Positions 49,124-58,825 of a stretch of 64,000 bases of DNA are shown here, one piece after another. How positions within the stretch are numbered: the stretch's first letter is position 1; each line of letters starts with the position of its first letter. Origin of the DNA: Xanthomonas sontii (GTDB taxonomy: Bacteria; Pseudomonadota; Gammaproteobacteria; Xanthomonadales; Xanthomonadaceae); assembly GCF_040529055.1 (NCBI RefSeq), contig NZ_CP132342.1, positions 124,001 to 188,000 on the forward strand. The letters are read 5' to 3'. The position numbers and the translations under genes were made by a program. Below the pieces are notes generated by a model. The model worked only from the letters and a program-made list of their open reading frames with translations, did no database searches and was not told the DNA's origin.

Positions 49124-49504
49124 TCAGGAGACCAGCAGCTTCTCGAGGTCGTCGCGCGAGGAATTGGCGTGGTTCTTGGCCAGTTCGGCCACCACCCGCT
49201 TCTGGACCTCCTTGTGCAGCAGCGGCCGCAACTGGCCCAGCGTGTGCGGGTCGGCGACCAGCATCAGGTGCTCGACATCGCCGCGCAACGCGTCCTGGTA
49301 CAGGCGCTCGGCGATCTGACGCACGAACCCGGCTTCATCCATGGTCATCGGCCGGTCGCCGTCCTCCACGCCCTCGATCGGCGTCGGGTTCAGCACTTCG
49401 GTCTGCTCCAGCAGCGCGGTCTCGCCGGCCAGGTTGACCCGGAACAGGCGCGCGCTGGTGCGGTCGGCGACGACGATCAGGGTGTTGTCGGGAAGCTTGC
49501 TCAT
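49124..49504 (-). CDS. Host attachment family protein (COG5622-like)
   Basis: 126 aa from the ATG at 49504 (MSKLPDNTLIVVADRTSARL). The start VVADRTSARLFRVN and the end HKEVQKRVVAELAKNH match proteins annotated as required for host cell attachment, related to the eRF1-like baeRF fold. The shortened sequence is near the family norm of about 140 aa. The actual role is uncertain. It is convergent with lrp. Confidence 0.75.
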   Translation of the reverse strand: MSKLPDNTLIVVADRTSARLFRVNLAGETALLEQTEVLNPTPIEGVEDGDRPMTMDEAGFVRQIAERLYQDALRGDVEHLMLVADPHTLGQLRPLLHKEVQKRVVAELAKNHANSSRDDLEKLLVS

Positions 49505-49623
49505 CGGTTCTCCTGCGAAAACATGGCGCCGCGGCAATCGCGGCCGGTTCGCCAGTCTAGGAACCGATTTGTGAGGATGGCGGCCACGCGGCGTTCGCCG
49601 CGCGTTCGCCGGGGCGCAGGCGC

Positions 49624-50070
49624 TCAGTCCTGGATGCGCACCCCGTCGCCGCTGGGCACGGTGTCGTAGTAACGACCGGTGCGGGTATCCAGCGCGCGGT
49701 TCGGCCCCACCTGCATCGCCCCGGGCACCAGCTGGCCGCGGCGGTCGTAGAGGCGGACCGGGCGGCGGGCGGACGGGTCGGCGAGCGCGGCGGCCGGTAC
49801 CGCCGGACTGGCCGGGCGCGTGTGCCGGGTCTTTCCTTGCGGCCGGTCGTCCAGGCTGGAGGGCACCGGCGTGGCCTTGGGAGCGGTCGTCGAGGCCGGC
49901 GGACGCTCGTCGAGACGGCTGGCCACCGAGGGCGCCGGCGGCGGCGCGGACTGCAGGGTGTTGGCGTCGCGATTGCCGGCCGGTGCGCCGGGGACCGGCT
50001 GGAGACTCTGCGCGGCGGCGAGCGCCGGCACGAGCAGGGCGATGGCAACGCAGGGCAGCAGGCGCTTCAC
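49624..50070 (-). CDS. Secreted hypothetical protein
   Basis: 148 aa from a GTG at 50070, chosen because GGAG lies upstream and the signal peptide (residues 1-21, ending ALAAAQ) then starts correctly. The middle is Pro/Ala-rich and disordered; the C-terminus RPVRLYDRRGQLVPGAMQVG then DTRTGRYYDTVPSGDG is compact and conserved-looking. Function unknown. Confidence 0.65.
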   Translation of the reverse strand: MKRLLPCVAIALLVPALAAAQSLQPVPGAPAGNRDANTLQSAPPPAPSVASRLDERPPASTTAPKATPVPSSLDDRPQGKTRHTRPASPAVPAAALADPSARRPVRLYDRRGQLVPGAMQVGPNRALDTRTGRYYDTVPSGDGVRIQD

Positions 50071-50208
50071 GGTGGCTCCATCGACGGGCCGCAAGAGAGC
50101 GTTCCACGCTAGCGCATCGCCGACTCGGCGTCGACGCGGCGCGGCGCGCTTGATCCACCCCGTACAGCCCTCATGTTGTTTTCCCCTCCTCCAGCCACGG
50201 GCCCCGCC

Positions 50209-50673
50209 ATGAGCCGATTCGACCTCACGCCTCCTACCGCTGCCGAGCGCGAGCAGTTGATCGGCGGACTGAACGCGGAGGAACGCCGGGTGCTGCTGCA
50301 GCACGGCACCGAAGCGCCGTTCTGCGGCGTATTCCTGGACAACAAGCTGGAGGGCGTCTACACCTGCCGGATGTGCGGGCTGCCGCTGTTCCGCTCCAGC
50401 GCCAAGTTCGATTCCGGGACCGGCTGGCCGAGCTTCTTCGCGCCCTACCACCCCGACCACGTGCGCGAACTACGCGACACCAGCCACGGCATGATCCGCA
50501 CCGAGATCGTCTGCGCCCGCTGCGACAGCCATCTCGGCCATGTGTTTCCGGACGGCCCGCCGCCGAGCGGCGAGCGCCACTGCCTGAATTCGGTGTCGCT
50601 GCAGTTCACCGAACAGGGCCAGGCGCTGCCCAACCCGCTGCACCGCAGCGGCGGCGAGACCGAACCGTCCTGA
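50209..50673 (+). CDS. msrB: Peptide methionine-R-sulfoxide reductase
   Basis: 154 aa from the ATG at 50209 (MSRFDLTPPTAAEREQLIGG). Two zinc CxxC motifs (CRMC and CARC), the SGTGWPSF substrate motif, and RHCLNSVSL with the catalytic Cys identify MsrB. It repairs the R-epimer of methionine sulfoxide in the cytoplasm. An in-frame ATG at 50173 is less likely. Confidence 0.95.
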   Translation: MSRFDLTPPTAAEREQLIGGLNAEERRVLLQHGTEAPFCGVFLDNKLEGVYTCRMCGLPLFRSSAKFDSGTGWPSFFAPYHPDHVRELRDTSHGMIRTEIVCARCDSHLGHVFPDGPPPSGERHCLNSVSLQFTEQGQALPNPLHRSGGETEPS

Positions 50674-50711
50674 TTCCGGCGCAGCCGCGCCGCCACAGGG
50701 AGACCACCGGC

Positions 50712-51107
50712 ATGCGTACCTCGTCGCTTCCCCTTTTGTTCCTGCCGCTGGCCCTGGCCGCCTGCCAGCGCAGCCCCACCCCGCCCATGCAGGCCGCCCC
50801 CGCAGCGGCGGCCTCCCCGGCCGCCGCGCCCGGCCTGCAGGCCGATGCCCTGCCCATGCAGTGGCGCTGCGGCGAAGAGCTGGTGCAGGCGGCCGCCGAC
50901 CCGGCCCGCGAGCGCCTGGCCCTGCAGGTGCGCGGCACCCACCTGGACATGCAGCGCACCGATGCCGGCGGCGCCACCGGCGCGCGCTACACCGACGCCC
51001 TGGGCAATACCTTCTGGCAGTCGCAGCCGGACCAGGCCACGCTGACCCTGGCCGGCCTGGGCGAGACCCTCAAATGCGTCCGCCACGACAGCGGCATGAC
51101 CGGCTGA
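50712..51107 (+). CDS. MliC-like lysozyme-inhibitor lipoprotein
   Basis: 131 aa from the ATG at 50712. The lipobox LALAAC gives Cys18, followed by an Ala/Pro-rich linker. The C-terminal domain has QWRCGEELVQA, GARYTDALGNTFWQSQPDQA and GETLKCVRH, the two-Cys beta-barrel pattern of MliC, which inhibits host c-type lysozyme. It lies 38 bases after msrB and is probably cotranscribed with it. Confidence 0.75.
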   Translation: MRTSSLPLLFLPLALAACQRSPTPPMQAAPAAAASPAAAPGLQADALPMQWRCGEELVQAAADPARERLALQVRGTHLDMQRTDAGGATGARYTDALGNTFWQSQPDQATLTLAGLGETLKCVRHDSGMTG

Positions 51108-51221
51108 AGACCGGCGCGGGCGCGGCCGCCGCCAAAAACCCGGCACAGTTCACACCTTCAGAATGGCGCGGCGGGGCCGACATCTAGAGCGTCCCCGCTC
51201 CGGCCCGCAGGCTGCCCCGCC

Positions 51222-52076
51222 ATGCTCATCATCGTTGGCTTCATCGTCGTCATCATCAGCGTGGTCGGCGGCTACGTGCTGTCGCACGGCAAACTCGGCG
51301 CGCTGTGGCAGCCCTACGAGCTGATGATCATCGGTGGCGCGGCGCTGGGCGCGTTCCTGGTCAGCACCCCGGGCAAGATCGTCAAGGCGACGCTCTCCGG
51401 CGTGCTGGGCGTGTTCAAGGGCCCGCAGTACAAGGCCGACGACTACCGCAGCACCCTGACCCTGATCTACGAACTGCTGAACAAGGCGCGCCGCGACGGC
51501 TTCATGGCGCTGGAAGACCACGTCGAGCGCCCGGCCGACAGCGCGATCTTCGGCAACTACCCGAAGGTGCTGGCCGACCACCACCTGCTCGACTTCATCA
51601 CCGACTGCCTGCGCCTGATGATCGGCAGCAACATCGAGCCGCACGAACTGGAACCGCTGCTGGAGCTGGAGCTGGAGAAGCACCACCACGAGGCGATGGC
51701 GCCGGCGCATGCGCTGAGCAAGGTGTCCGACGGCCTGCCCGGTTTCGGCATCGTCGCCGCGGTGCTGGGCATCGTCATCACCATGGGCTCGATCGGCGGC
51801 CCGATCGAAGAGATCGGCCACCACGTCGGCGCGGCGCTGGTCGGCACCTTCCTTGGCATCCTGCTGGCCTACGGCTTCGTCGCGCCGCTGTCGGCGGCGA
51901 TGGAAGCGCGCGCCGAGCAGGACAGCCGCATCTTCGAATCGGTGAAGACCGCGCTGCTGGCCTGCCTGCGCGGCTACAACCCGAAGATCGCCCTCGAATT
52001 CGCGCGCAAGACCCTGCCGACCGACGTGCGGCCGAGCTTCGCCGACTTCGAATCGCATCTGAAGACGATCAAGTAA
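51222..52076 (+). CDS. motA: Flagellar motor stator protein MotA
   Basis: 284 aa with four membrane helices; MLIIVGFIVVIISVVGGYVL begins the protein. The cytoplasmic loop carries the charged residues that touch the rotor, and LPGFGIVAAVLGIVITMGSI contains the conserved Pro of the proton pathway. It forms the A5B2 stator with MotB, whose gene follows 7 bases later. Confidence 0.96.
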   Translation: MLIIVGFIVVIISVVGGYVLSHGKLGALWQPYELMIIGGAALGAFLVSTPGKIVKATLSGVLGVFKGPQYKADDYRSTLTLIYELLNKARRDGFMALEDHVERPADSAIFGNYPKVLADHHLLDFITDCLRLMIGSNIEPHELEPLLELELEKHHHEAMAPAHALSKVSDGLPGFGIVAAVLGIVITMGSIGGPIEEIGHHVGAALVGTFLGILLAYGFVAPLSAAMEARAEQDSRIFESVKTALLACLRGYNPKIALEFARKTLPTDVRPSFADFESHLKTIK

Positions 52077-52083
52077 CGCGGTC

Positions 52084-53280
52084 ATGGCCGAGACCAAATC
52101 CACCGTCGTCATCCGCCGGGTCAAGAAGGTCCAGGGCGGCGGCCACCACGGCGGCGCGTGGAAGGTGGCCTATGCCGACTTCGTGACCGCGATGATGGCG
52201 TTCTTCCTGGTGCTGTGGCTGGTGGCGGCCACCACCAAGGAACAGCGCGCGGCGATCGCCGAATACTTCCGCAACCCCAGCCCGCTGGCCGGCAAGAGCC
52301 CGGCGCCGAGCCCCGGCATGGCCGGCCCCGGCGGCGCCAGCACCTCGATGATCAAGCTCGGCGGCGCCGGCGAGATGCAGCGCGGCAACAACAAGGATCC
52401 GTTCGGCAGCAAGAGCCTGAAGGGCGACGACAGCAAGACCACGCAGCGCGAGAAGGAGAAGCAGCGCCTGGAAACGCTGATGCAGGAGCTGAAGGAAGCC
52501 ATCGACAAGAGCCAGGCGCTGGAACCGTTCAAGGACCAGCTGCTGCTGGACCTGACCCCGGACGGCCTGCGCATCCAGATCGTGGACAAGGAAAACCGGC
52601 CGATGTTCGACCTCGGCAGCGCGGTGCTCAAGCCCTATACCCGCGGCATCCTCCACGAGCTGTCCGGTTTCATCAACCAGGTGCCCAACCACATCAGCAT
52701 CACCGGCCACACCGATGTCACCCAATACAGCGGCAAGAACGGCTACAGCAACTGGGAGCTGAGCGCGGACCGCGCCAACGCCGCGCGCCGCGAGCTGGTC
52801 GCCGGCGGCATGGGCGAGGACAAGGTCTCGCGCGTGGTCGGGCTGTCCTCCTCGGTGCTGTTCGACAAGCAGGTGCCGAACAATCCGATCAACCGCCGCA
52901 TCAGCATCGTGGTGATGACCAAGGATGCCGAGGACGCCGCCATCGCCGACGGCGACCACAGCGTCGCCCTGGGCACGGTGCAGCCCGACGCCGACACCAA
53001 GGTGCCCGACCTGAGCGCCGCGGCGGGGGACGCGGCCGCCGCGCCGGCCGCCGGCAAGGGCGCGCCCGCGGCGGCGCCTGCCGCCAGCAACGGCGCTGCC
53101 CCGACGGCGCCGGCCGCGACGCCGGGCAAGGCCTCGGTGCAGATCGTCGAACCGCGCACGACCTCGCCGGAGGCCGCGGCCGCCGCCGCGCGCGATGCCT
53201 TGCGCAGCATCAACGGCAGCGCACCGGTGGCGAGCACCGCCGCCCCCGGCGGGACCCCGGCAGCGACCAACACGCGCTGA
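52084..53280 (+). CDS. motB: Flagellar motor stator protein MotB
   Basis: 398 aa. A single membrane helix near residues 30-48 begins AYADFVTAMMAFFLVLWLV, with the proton-binding Asp32. A plug/linker region follows, then an OmpA-like peptidoglycan-binding domain (about 165-290) with NHISITGHTDVTQY and NWELSADRANAARRELV. The last ~110 residues are a low-complexity Ala/Pro/Thr tail, longer than in E. coli MotB (308 aa). Confidence 0.95.
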   Translation: MAETKSTVVIRRVKKVQGGGHHGGAWKVAYADFVTAMMAFFLVLWLVAATTKEQRAAIAEYFRNPSPLAGKSPAPSPGMAGPGGASTSMIKLGGAGEMQRGNNKDPFGSKSLKGDDSKTTQREKEKQRLETLMQELKEAIDKSQALEPFKDQLLLDLTPDGLRIQIVDKENRPMFDLGSAVLKPYTRGILHELSGFINQVPNHISITGHTDVTQYSGKNGYSNWELSADRANAARRELVAGGMGEDKVSRVVGLSSSVLFDKQVPNNPINRRISIVVMTKDAEDAAIADGDHSVALGTVQPDADTKVPDLSAAAGDAAAAPAAGKGAPAAAPAASNGAAPTAPAATPGKASVQIVEPRTTSPEAAAAAARDALRSINGSAPVASTAAPGGTPAATNTR

Positions 53281-53407
53281 CCGCGGCGCCACCGCGCGCG
53301 CCGCCAGCGGCCGCGCAGGCGCGGGCGACGACCGCGCCGCACCGGCCTGGCGGGACCGCACACGGCGCGGCGCTTACAATGGCCGCCACTTCGCCAACGA
53401 GACCGCC

Positions 53408-53932
53408 GTGTCCAAGCAATCCAAAGCCAAGCGCGACAAGCGCAAGAAGCAGCAGTCGCCGCGTCCCTTCGCCCGCCTGGGCCGCGAGCAGCCCATCGCC
53501 AACCACGCCGTGCTGCAGAACGAGAGCGGCCGCGTGCTGGCCGCGATCGGCCTGCAGGGTCGCCAGTGGTTGCTGTCGGTCGGTGGCCAGACCATGGGCA
53601 ATGCCGACAATCCGGTGCCGATGCTGGCGATGCTCAAGCACCTGGCCAACCTGCAGGAGCAGGAAGGCAACACCATCACCCTGGACTACTCCGCGCAGTT
53701 GCAGCAGATGATCGACGCGCTGGCGGCCGAGGCCGGCCAGACCCCGACCGAGTACCTGGACGCGCTGGTTGCCGAGTTCGCCGCGGGCGACGGCGCGGCA
53801 GAGGATGCGGACGAGGACGGGGCCGACGCGGACGCCGCGGCGGAGACGGGCGGTGCCGCTCCGGCCGAGGCCGACGGCAGCGCCACCGCGGAACCCGCGG
53901 CGGACGCCGACGGCACGCACAAGCCGGCCTGA
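53408..53932 (+). CDS. Conserved hypothetical protein with basic N-terminus and acidic tail
   Basis: 174 aa from a GTG at 53408. It opens with a lysine-rich stretch (SKQSKAKRDKRKKQQSPR) and ends with an Ala/Asp/Glu-rich acidic tail. The middle (IANHAVLQNESGRVLAAIGL onward) looks folded. Upstream open frame into motB is not coding. It is followed 8 bases later by the DUF4031 gene and likely cotranscribed. Function unknown. Confidence 0.65.
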   Translation: MSKQSKAKRDKRKKQQSPRPFARLGREQPIANHAVLQNESGRVLAAIGLQGRQWLLSVGGQTMGNADNPVPMLAMLKHLANLQEQEGNTITLDYSAQLQQMIDALAAEAGQTPTEYLDALVAEFAAGDGAAEDADEDGADADAAAETGGAAPAEADGSATAEPAADADGTHKPA

Positions 53933-53940
53933 CCTGGCGC

Positions 53941-54225
53941 GTGGCGGTCTACATCGACGATGCGGTGCATCCCTGGCGCGGCCAGCGCTGGGGCCACCTG
54001 CTCGCCGACACGCTGGACGAACTGCACGCCATGGCGGCGCGGCTGGGCATCCCCCGCCGCGCCTTCCAGAACAAGCTCAGCGGCGCGCACTACGACGTGC
54101 CCGCCGCCCTGCGCGACGACGCGATCCGTCTGGGCGCGGTGCCGGTCTCGCGACACAGCGACCGCGAGCTGCTGAAAGCATTGATCCGCAATGCACGTGC
54201 GCAGGCGCGCGGCGAGGCGCCGTGA
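53941..54225 (+). CDS. DUF4031 family protein
   Basis: 94 aa from a GTG at 53941 (VAVYIDDAVHPWRGQRWGHL). The pattern W-x-H-L-x-A-D-x-x-D-E-L-H followed by GIPRRAFQN and HYDVPAALRDDAIRLGA is characteristic of DUF4031, a small family of unknown function. Confidence 0.8.
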   Translation: MAVYIDDAVHPWRGQRWGHLLADTLDELHAMAARLGIPRRAFQNKLSGAHYDVPAALRDDAIRLGAVPVSRHSDRELLKALIRNARAQARGEAP

Positions 54226-54244
54226 ACGGTGGCGCCACGTCCGC

Positions 54245-54790
54245 CTAGAACGGATCGCTGCCCGGGCGCAGTTCGATGTCCAGCAGCGCCGCCAGGCGCC
54301 GCATGTCCTCGTCGTCGCGGCTGAGCGCCATCCACCCGGCGTACGCATCGCCCTCGGTGTCCCAGCACCAGAGGGTGTAGCCGTGTTCGCGCAGGCGGTC
54401 GTAGGCCACGTTCAGCAGCGCCGGCACGTCATGGCTGTCGAGGAAGTCCTCGTCGTCCACGTCGCCGCCCCAATCGATGCGCAGGTTCCAGCGCGTCGCC
54501 AGTTCGTCGATCGCGCCGATCAGCGACTCGGTGTCCTTCCAGTCCACGTAGAAGCCGGCACTCCAGTCGATGGCATCCTTCAGCGTCCACAACCAGCCGT
54601 CGTCCTCTTCGCCCTCGTGCTCGGCGCGCGCTTCGCGGAACGCGTTGAACTGACGCAGCGCACTTTCCTCGTCGCCGGGATTGATCAGCAGCAGCAGGTT
54701 CCAGATCAGCCCTTGCTGGGTGTCCGGATCGTCGTCGAGTTCGTCGTGCAGATCGTCGGGATCGTCGTAGTCGGTGCTGTTGTCGGGCAT
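54245..54790 (-). CDS. Acidic hypothetical protein
   Basis: 181 aa from the ATG at 54790 (MPDNSTDYDDPDDLHDELDD); the longer frame to 54925 overlaps the divergent promoter region. It is strongly acidic with many Trp residues (DDGWLWTLKDAIDWSAGFYV, YTLWCWDTEGDAYAGWMAL). No signal or membrane segment. The family is not recognised. It is convergent with the DUF4031 gene. Confidence 0.7.
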   Translation of the reverse strand: MPDNSTDYDDPDDLHDELDDDPDTQQGLIWNLLLLINPGDEESALRQFNAFREARAEHEGEEDDGWLWTLKDAIDWSAGFYVDWKDTESLIGAIDELATRWNLRIDWGGDVDDEDFLDSHDVPALLNVAYDRLREHGYTLWCWDTEGDAYAGWMALSRDDEDMRRLAALLDIELRPGSDPF

Positions 54791-54939
54791 GGCGCGAGCC
54801 GGCGGATGGAAGGGAAGGTGCAAGTGTGCCGTGCCCGCCGCGGCGACGGAAGCGCACGGAACTCGGCAACGGCGCCGCAGGCGTTTATCCTTCGCAGCCC
54901 GGAAGACGGCGCTGTCCGCCGCCACGCGAAGCCACCACG

Positions 54940-55182
54940 ATGTCCGACACGCCCCCCGACCGCCTGGCGGTCAGCCCGCAGAGCCCCTTCCACGATGCCG
55001 AGACGCTGTCGCGCGGCGTCGGCATCCGCTTCAACGGCGTGGAGCGCGACAACGTCGAGGAGTACTCGATCAGCGAAGGCTGGATCCGCGTCCAGGTCGG
55101 CAAGGCGCGCGACCGCCGCGGCAATCCGATGACCATGAAGGTCAAGGGCACGGTCGAAGCCTTCTGGCTCGACGCCAAGTAA
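54940..55182 (+). CDS. DUF3297 family protein
   Basis: 80 aa from the ATG at 54940 (MSDTPPDRLAVSPQSPFHD). GVGIRFNGVERDNVEEYSIS and GNPMTMKVKGTVEAFW match DUF3297, which has a glutathione peroxidase-operon link in some genomes but no known function. It is monocistronic. Confidence 0.85.
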   Translation: MSDTPPDRLAVSPQSPFHDAETLSRGVGIRFNGVERDNVEEYSISEGWIRVQVGKARDRRGNPMTMKVKGTVEAFWLDAK

Positions 55183-55239
55183 GCTCGACCACCGGCAGGC
55201 GCCGCGCCTGCCGGCATGCTGCGGCCCCGGCGCCGCACC

Positions 55240-55997
55240 TCAGGGCTTGAGCCGATAGCCGCTGCGGAAGATCGCCCACACCACGCCCAGGCACAGCGCC
55301 AGGAACGCCAGGGTCATGCCCAGGCTGACCGCGATGTGCACGTCGGCCTTGCCGTAGAACGCCCAGCGGAAGCCGCTGACCAGGTACACCACCGGGTTGA
55401 ACAGGCTGATCTTCTGCCACAGCGGCGGCAGCATGTTGATCGAGTAGAAGCTGCCGCCGAGGAAGGTCAGCGGCGTGATCACCATCAGCGGGATCACCTG
55501 CAGCTTCTCGAAGCCGTCGGCCCACACGCCGATGATGAAGCCGAACAGGCTGAAGGTCAGCGCGGTCAGCACCAGGAAGCCGAACATCCACAGCGGATGC
55601 GCGATCTCGTACGGCACGAAGGCGCGTGCGGTGAGCAGGATCAGCAGGCCCAGCAGCACCGACTTGCTGGCCGCCGCGCCGACATAGCCGATCACCACCT
55701 CCCACCACGCCACCGGCGCCGACAGCACCTCGTAGATGGTGCCGGCCCAGCGCGGCATGTAGATGCCGAAGGAGGCGTTGGAGATGCTTTCGCTGAGCAG
55801 CGACAGCATCACCAGTCCGGGGATGATGTAGGCGCCGTAGCTGATGCCGTCGATGGCGCCCATGCGCGAACCGATCGCCGCGCCGAACACCACGAAGTAC
55901 AGCGAGGTCGACAGCACCGGCGAGGCGATGGACTGGGTCAGCGTGCGGAAGGTGCGCGCCATCTCGAAGCGGTAGATCGCGGCGATCGCGTGCAGGT

Positions 55998-56001
<4 letters not shown>
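55240..56001 (-). CDS. ABC-2 type exporter permease
   Basis: 253 aa with six membrane helices. The segment [20 protein letters not shown] is the ABC-2 signature region, and [20 protein letters not shown] is typical of YadH/NodJ-type permeases. It overlaps the ATPase gene by 4 bases (ATGA), forming a two-gene exporter. The substrate is unknown. Confidence 0.9.
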
Positions 56002-56945
<944 letters not shown>

Positions 56946-57107
56946 GGGAACTCCCTGGGCGCGCGGCGGCTGCGGAAACGGCCCCCAGGGTAGAAGCCGG
57001 CTCGTGATGGATAAATCCCGATCCGGCGGAAGCACTCTCCCGGATGCGGGACAGTGCACCAGCGAGGTATCCGCAAACGCCGGGCGACGCCGTCGTCGCG
57101 CCGTGGA

Positions 57108-58037
57108 CTAGCGCTCGCCGGGCTTGAGCCGGCTGGCAGGCGCCCGCGCTGCGCGCGGCCACGGCCACACGCGCCAGCCGAAGTTGACCCCGGCCGCCGC
57201 CAGCAGGATCAGCAGCGCCCCGAGTACCTGCGTCCACGCCAGCGACTGCCCGAAGGCGATGCGATCGACCGCGATCGCCACCACCGGATAGATGAACGAC
57301 AGCGCCCCGATCATCGCGGTGGGCAGCGCCTGGATGGCGCCGTACAGCAGCACGTACATCACCCCGGTATTGACCACGCCGAGCACGACCAGATCCAGCC
57401 ACTGGCCGGGACGGGCAGGCAAGGCATCGAAATGCACGAACGGCGCCAGCAACACGATGCCGATGCCCAGTTGCAGCAGCGCGAGCAGATGCGGCGGCGT
57501 GCCTTTCAGGTGCTTGGTGACGATCGACGACACCGCGTACAGAAACGCGGCACCGAGCGCCAGGGCGACGCCCTGCAGGTACTCGCCCGGCACCGCGAGC
57601 ACCGCAGGCGCGATGCGCACCACGCCCACCAGACCGACGAACGCCACCGCCAGCCACCCCACGGTCGAGGCACTGATGCGCTCGCGGAACACGAGCGCGC
57701 CGAGCCCGACCAGCATGAACGGCTGCGTGTTGTAGACGGCGGTGGCCATCGAAATCGACGCGCGGCCGTAGGCGGCGAACAGCAGCAGCCAGTTGCCCAC
57801 GATCGCGATCCCGCCGAGCAGCACCAGCGCCAGCATCCGCGGCGAGAACGCCTTGCGCCGCAACAGGCCCAGCGCCGCGCAGACGATGAGCAGCGTGGCC
57901 GCGCCGAACAGGCAGCGGAAGAACACCACGTTGAACGGCGACTGTCCCGACGACACCACCAGCCAGCCGATCGTGCCGGACATGAGCATGGCCACGACCA
58001 TCTCGGCCGCACCACGGCGAATCTCGTTCGAGGCCAT
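57108..58037 (-). CDS. EamA-type DMT transporter
   Basis: 309 aa from the ATG at 58037, with AAAGGAA at Shine-Dalgarno distance. Ten membrane helices in two EamA repeats; [20 protein letters not shown] and [20 protein letters not shown] are the conserved repeat ends. It is probably an amino-acid or metabolite exporter, divergent from an AsnC/Lrp regulator that likely controls it. Confidence 0.87.
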   Translation of the reverse strand: MASNEIRRGAAEMVVAMLMSGTIGWLVVSSGQSPFNVVFFRCLFGAATLLIVCAALGLLRRKAFSPRMLALVLLGGIAIVGNWLLLFAAYGRASISMATAVYNTQPFMLVGLGALVFRERISASTVGWLAVAFVGLVGVVRIAPAVLAVPGEYLQGVALALGAAFLYAVSSIVTKHLKGTPPHLLALLQLGIGIVLLAPFVHFDALPARPGQWLDLVVLGVVNTGVMYVLLYGAIQALPTAMIGALSFIYPVVAIAVDRIAFGQSLAWTQVLGALLILLAAAGVNFGWRVWPWPRAARAPASRLKPGER

Positions 58038-58083
58038 CCCGGTTCCTTTCAATGCTGCGAACAGCCGTCATTGTAGAAACCGC

Positions 58084-58126
58084 AATTCCGCCAGAACATG
58101 CTTAAAATTAGGCCAATTGCGGAATT
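58084..58126. promoter_or_regulatory. Candidate AsnC/Lrp operator between divergent genes
   Basis: AATTCCGC (58084-58091) and GCGGAATT (58119-58126) are a perfect inverted repeat with a 27-base AT-rich spacer inside the 111-base divergent gap. This suits paired sites for an Lrp-family dimer or octamer. Confidence 0.45.
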
Positions 58127-58148
58127 CACCAAAAAAAGGAAGGTCACC

Positions 58149-58628
58149 ATGCAAACCCGCCTTTCCCCTCCCGCCATCGCCCCACTCGACGCGATCGACC
58201 GCGCCATCCTGGCTGCATTGGCGCAAGACGCGCGCATGGCGACCAGCGAACTGGCCCGGCAGATCGGCCTGTCGGCCCCGGCGACCGCCGACCGCGTGCG
58301 CCGGCTGCAGCACCAGGGCGTGATCGCCGGATTCACGGTCGAGCTCGATCCGCGCGCGCTGGGCTACACCTTGCAGGCGATCGTGCGGGTCAAGCCGCTG
58401 CCCGGGCAGTTGCACCTGGTGGAGGAACTGCTGCAGCGCATCCCGGAATTCGTCGAGTGCGACAAGGTGACCGGCGAGGACTGCTTCATCTGCCGGCTGT
58501 ACCTGCGCAACATCGCGCACCTGGACAGCATCCTGGCAAAAGTCACCGATCGCGCCGAAACCAACTCCGCCATCGTGAAGTCGACCCCGGTGCCGCGACG
58601 GCTGCCGCCGCTGGCCGAGGACGACTAG
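58149..58628 (+). CDS. AsnC/Lrp family regulator
   Basis: 159 aa from the ATG at 58149, with AAGGAAGG upstream. The helix-turn-helix is in ATSELARQIGLSAPATADRV, and the RAM domain includes EFVECDKVTGEDCFICRLYL. By position it regulates the divergent DMT transporter gene, probably in response to an amino acid. Confidence 0.9.
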   Translation: MQTRLSPPAIAPLDAIDRAILAALAQDARMATSELARQIGLSAPATADRVRRLQHQGVIAGFTVELDPRALGYTLQAIVRVKPLPGQLHLVEELLQRIPEFVECDKVTGEDCFICRLYLRNIAHLDSILAKVTDRAETNSAIVKSTPVPRRLPPLAEDD

Positions 58629-58788
58629 CGCGATGCGCTAGTCGCGCGGCTTGCAACAGACCACACAGCGCCAGGGGCGCAGGCCGGCGTGCGCCCCTGG
58701 CGGGCAGAAAGCGACGAGCAGTGAACCGGCGCGCGCCGAAAGTGGCATCGCGGCGAGCCCAAAAAGGGCGCCAGGAAGCCGCTTTCAC

Positions 58789-58818
58789 GAATCCCCATTC
58801 CCGACTCCCCATTCCCGG
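58789..58818. repeat. Single arm of the GGGAATCGGGAAT repeat family
   Basis: The sequence CCCCATTCCCGACTCCCCAT, continuing TCCCGG, matches the C-rich arm of the atp elements. It lies just beyond the antiporter stop at 58826; I see no partner arm nearby. Confidence 0.6.
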
Positions 58819-58825
58819 CCGTCGA

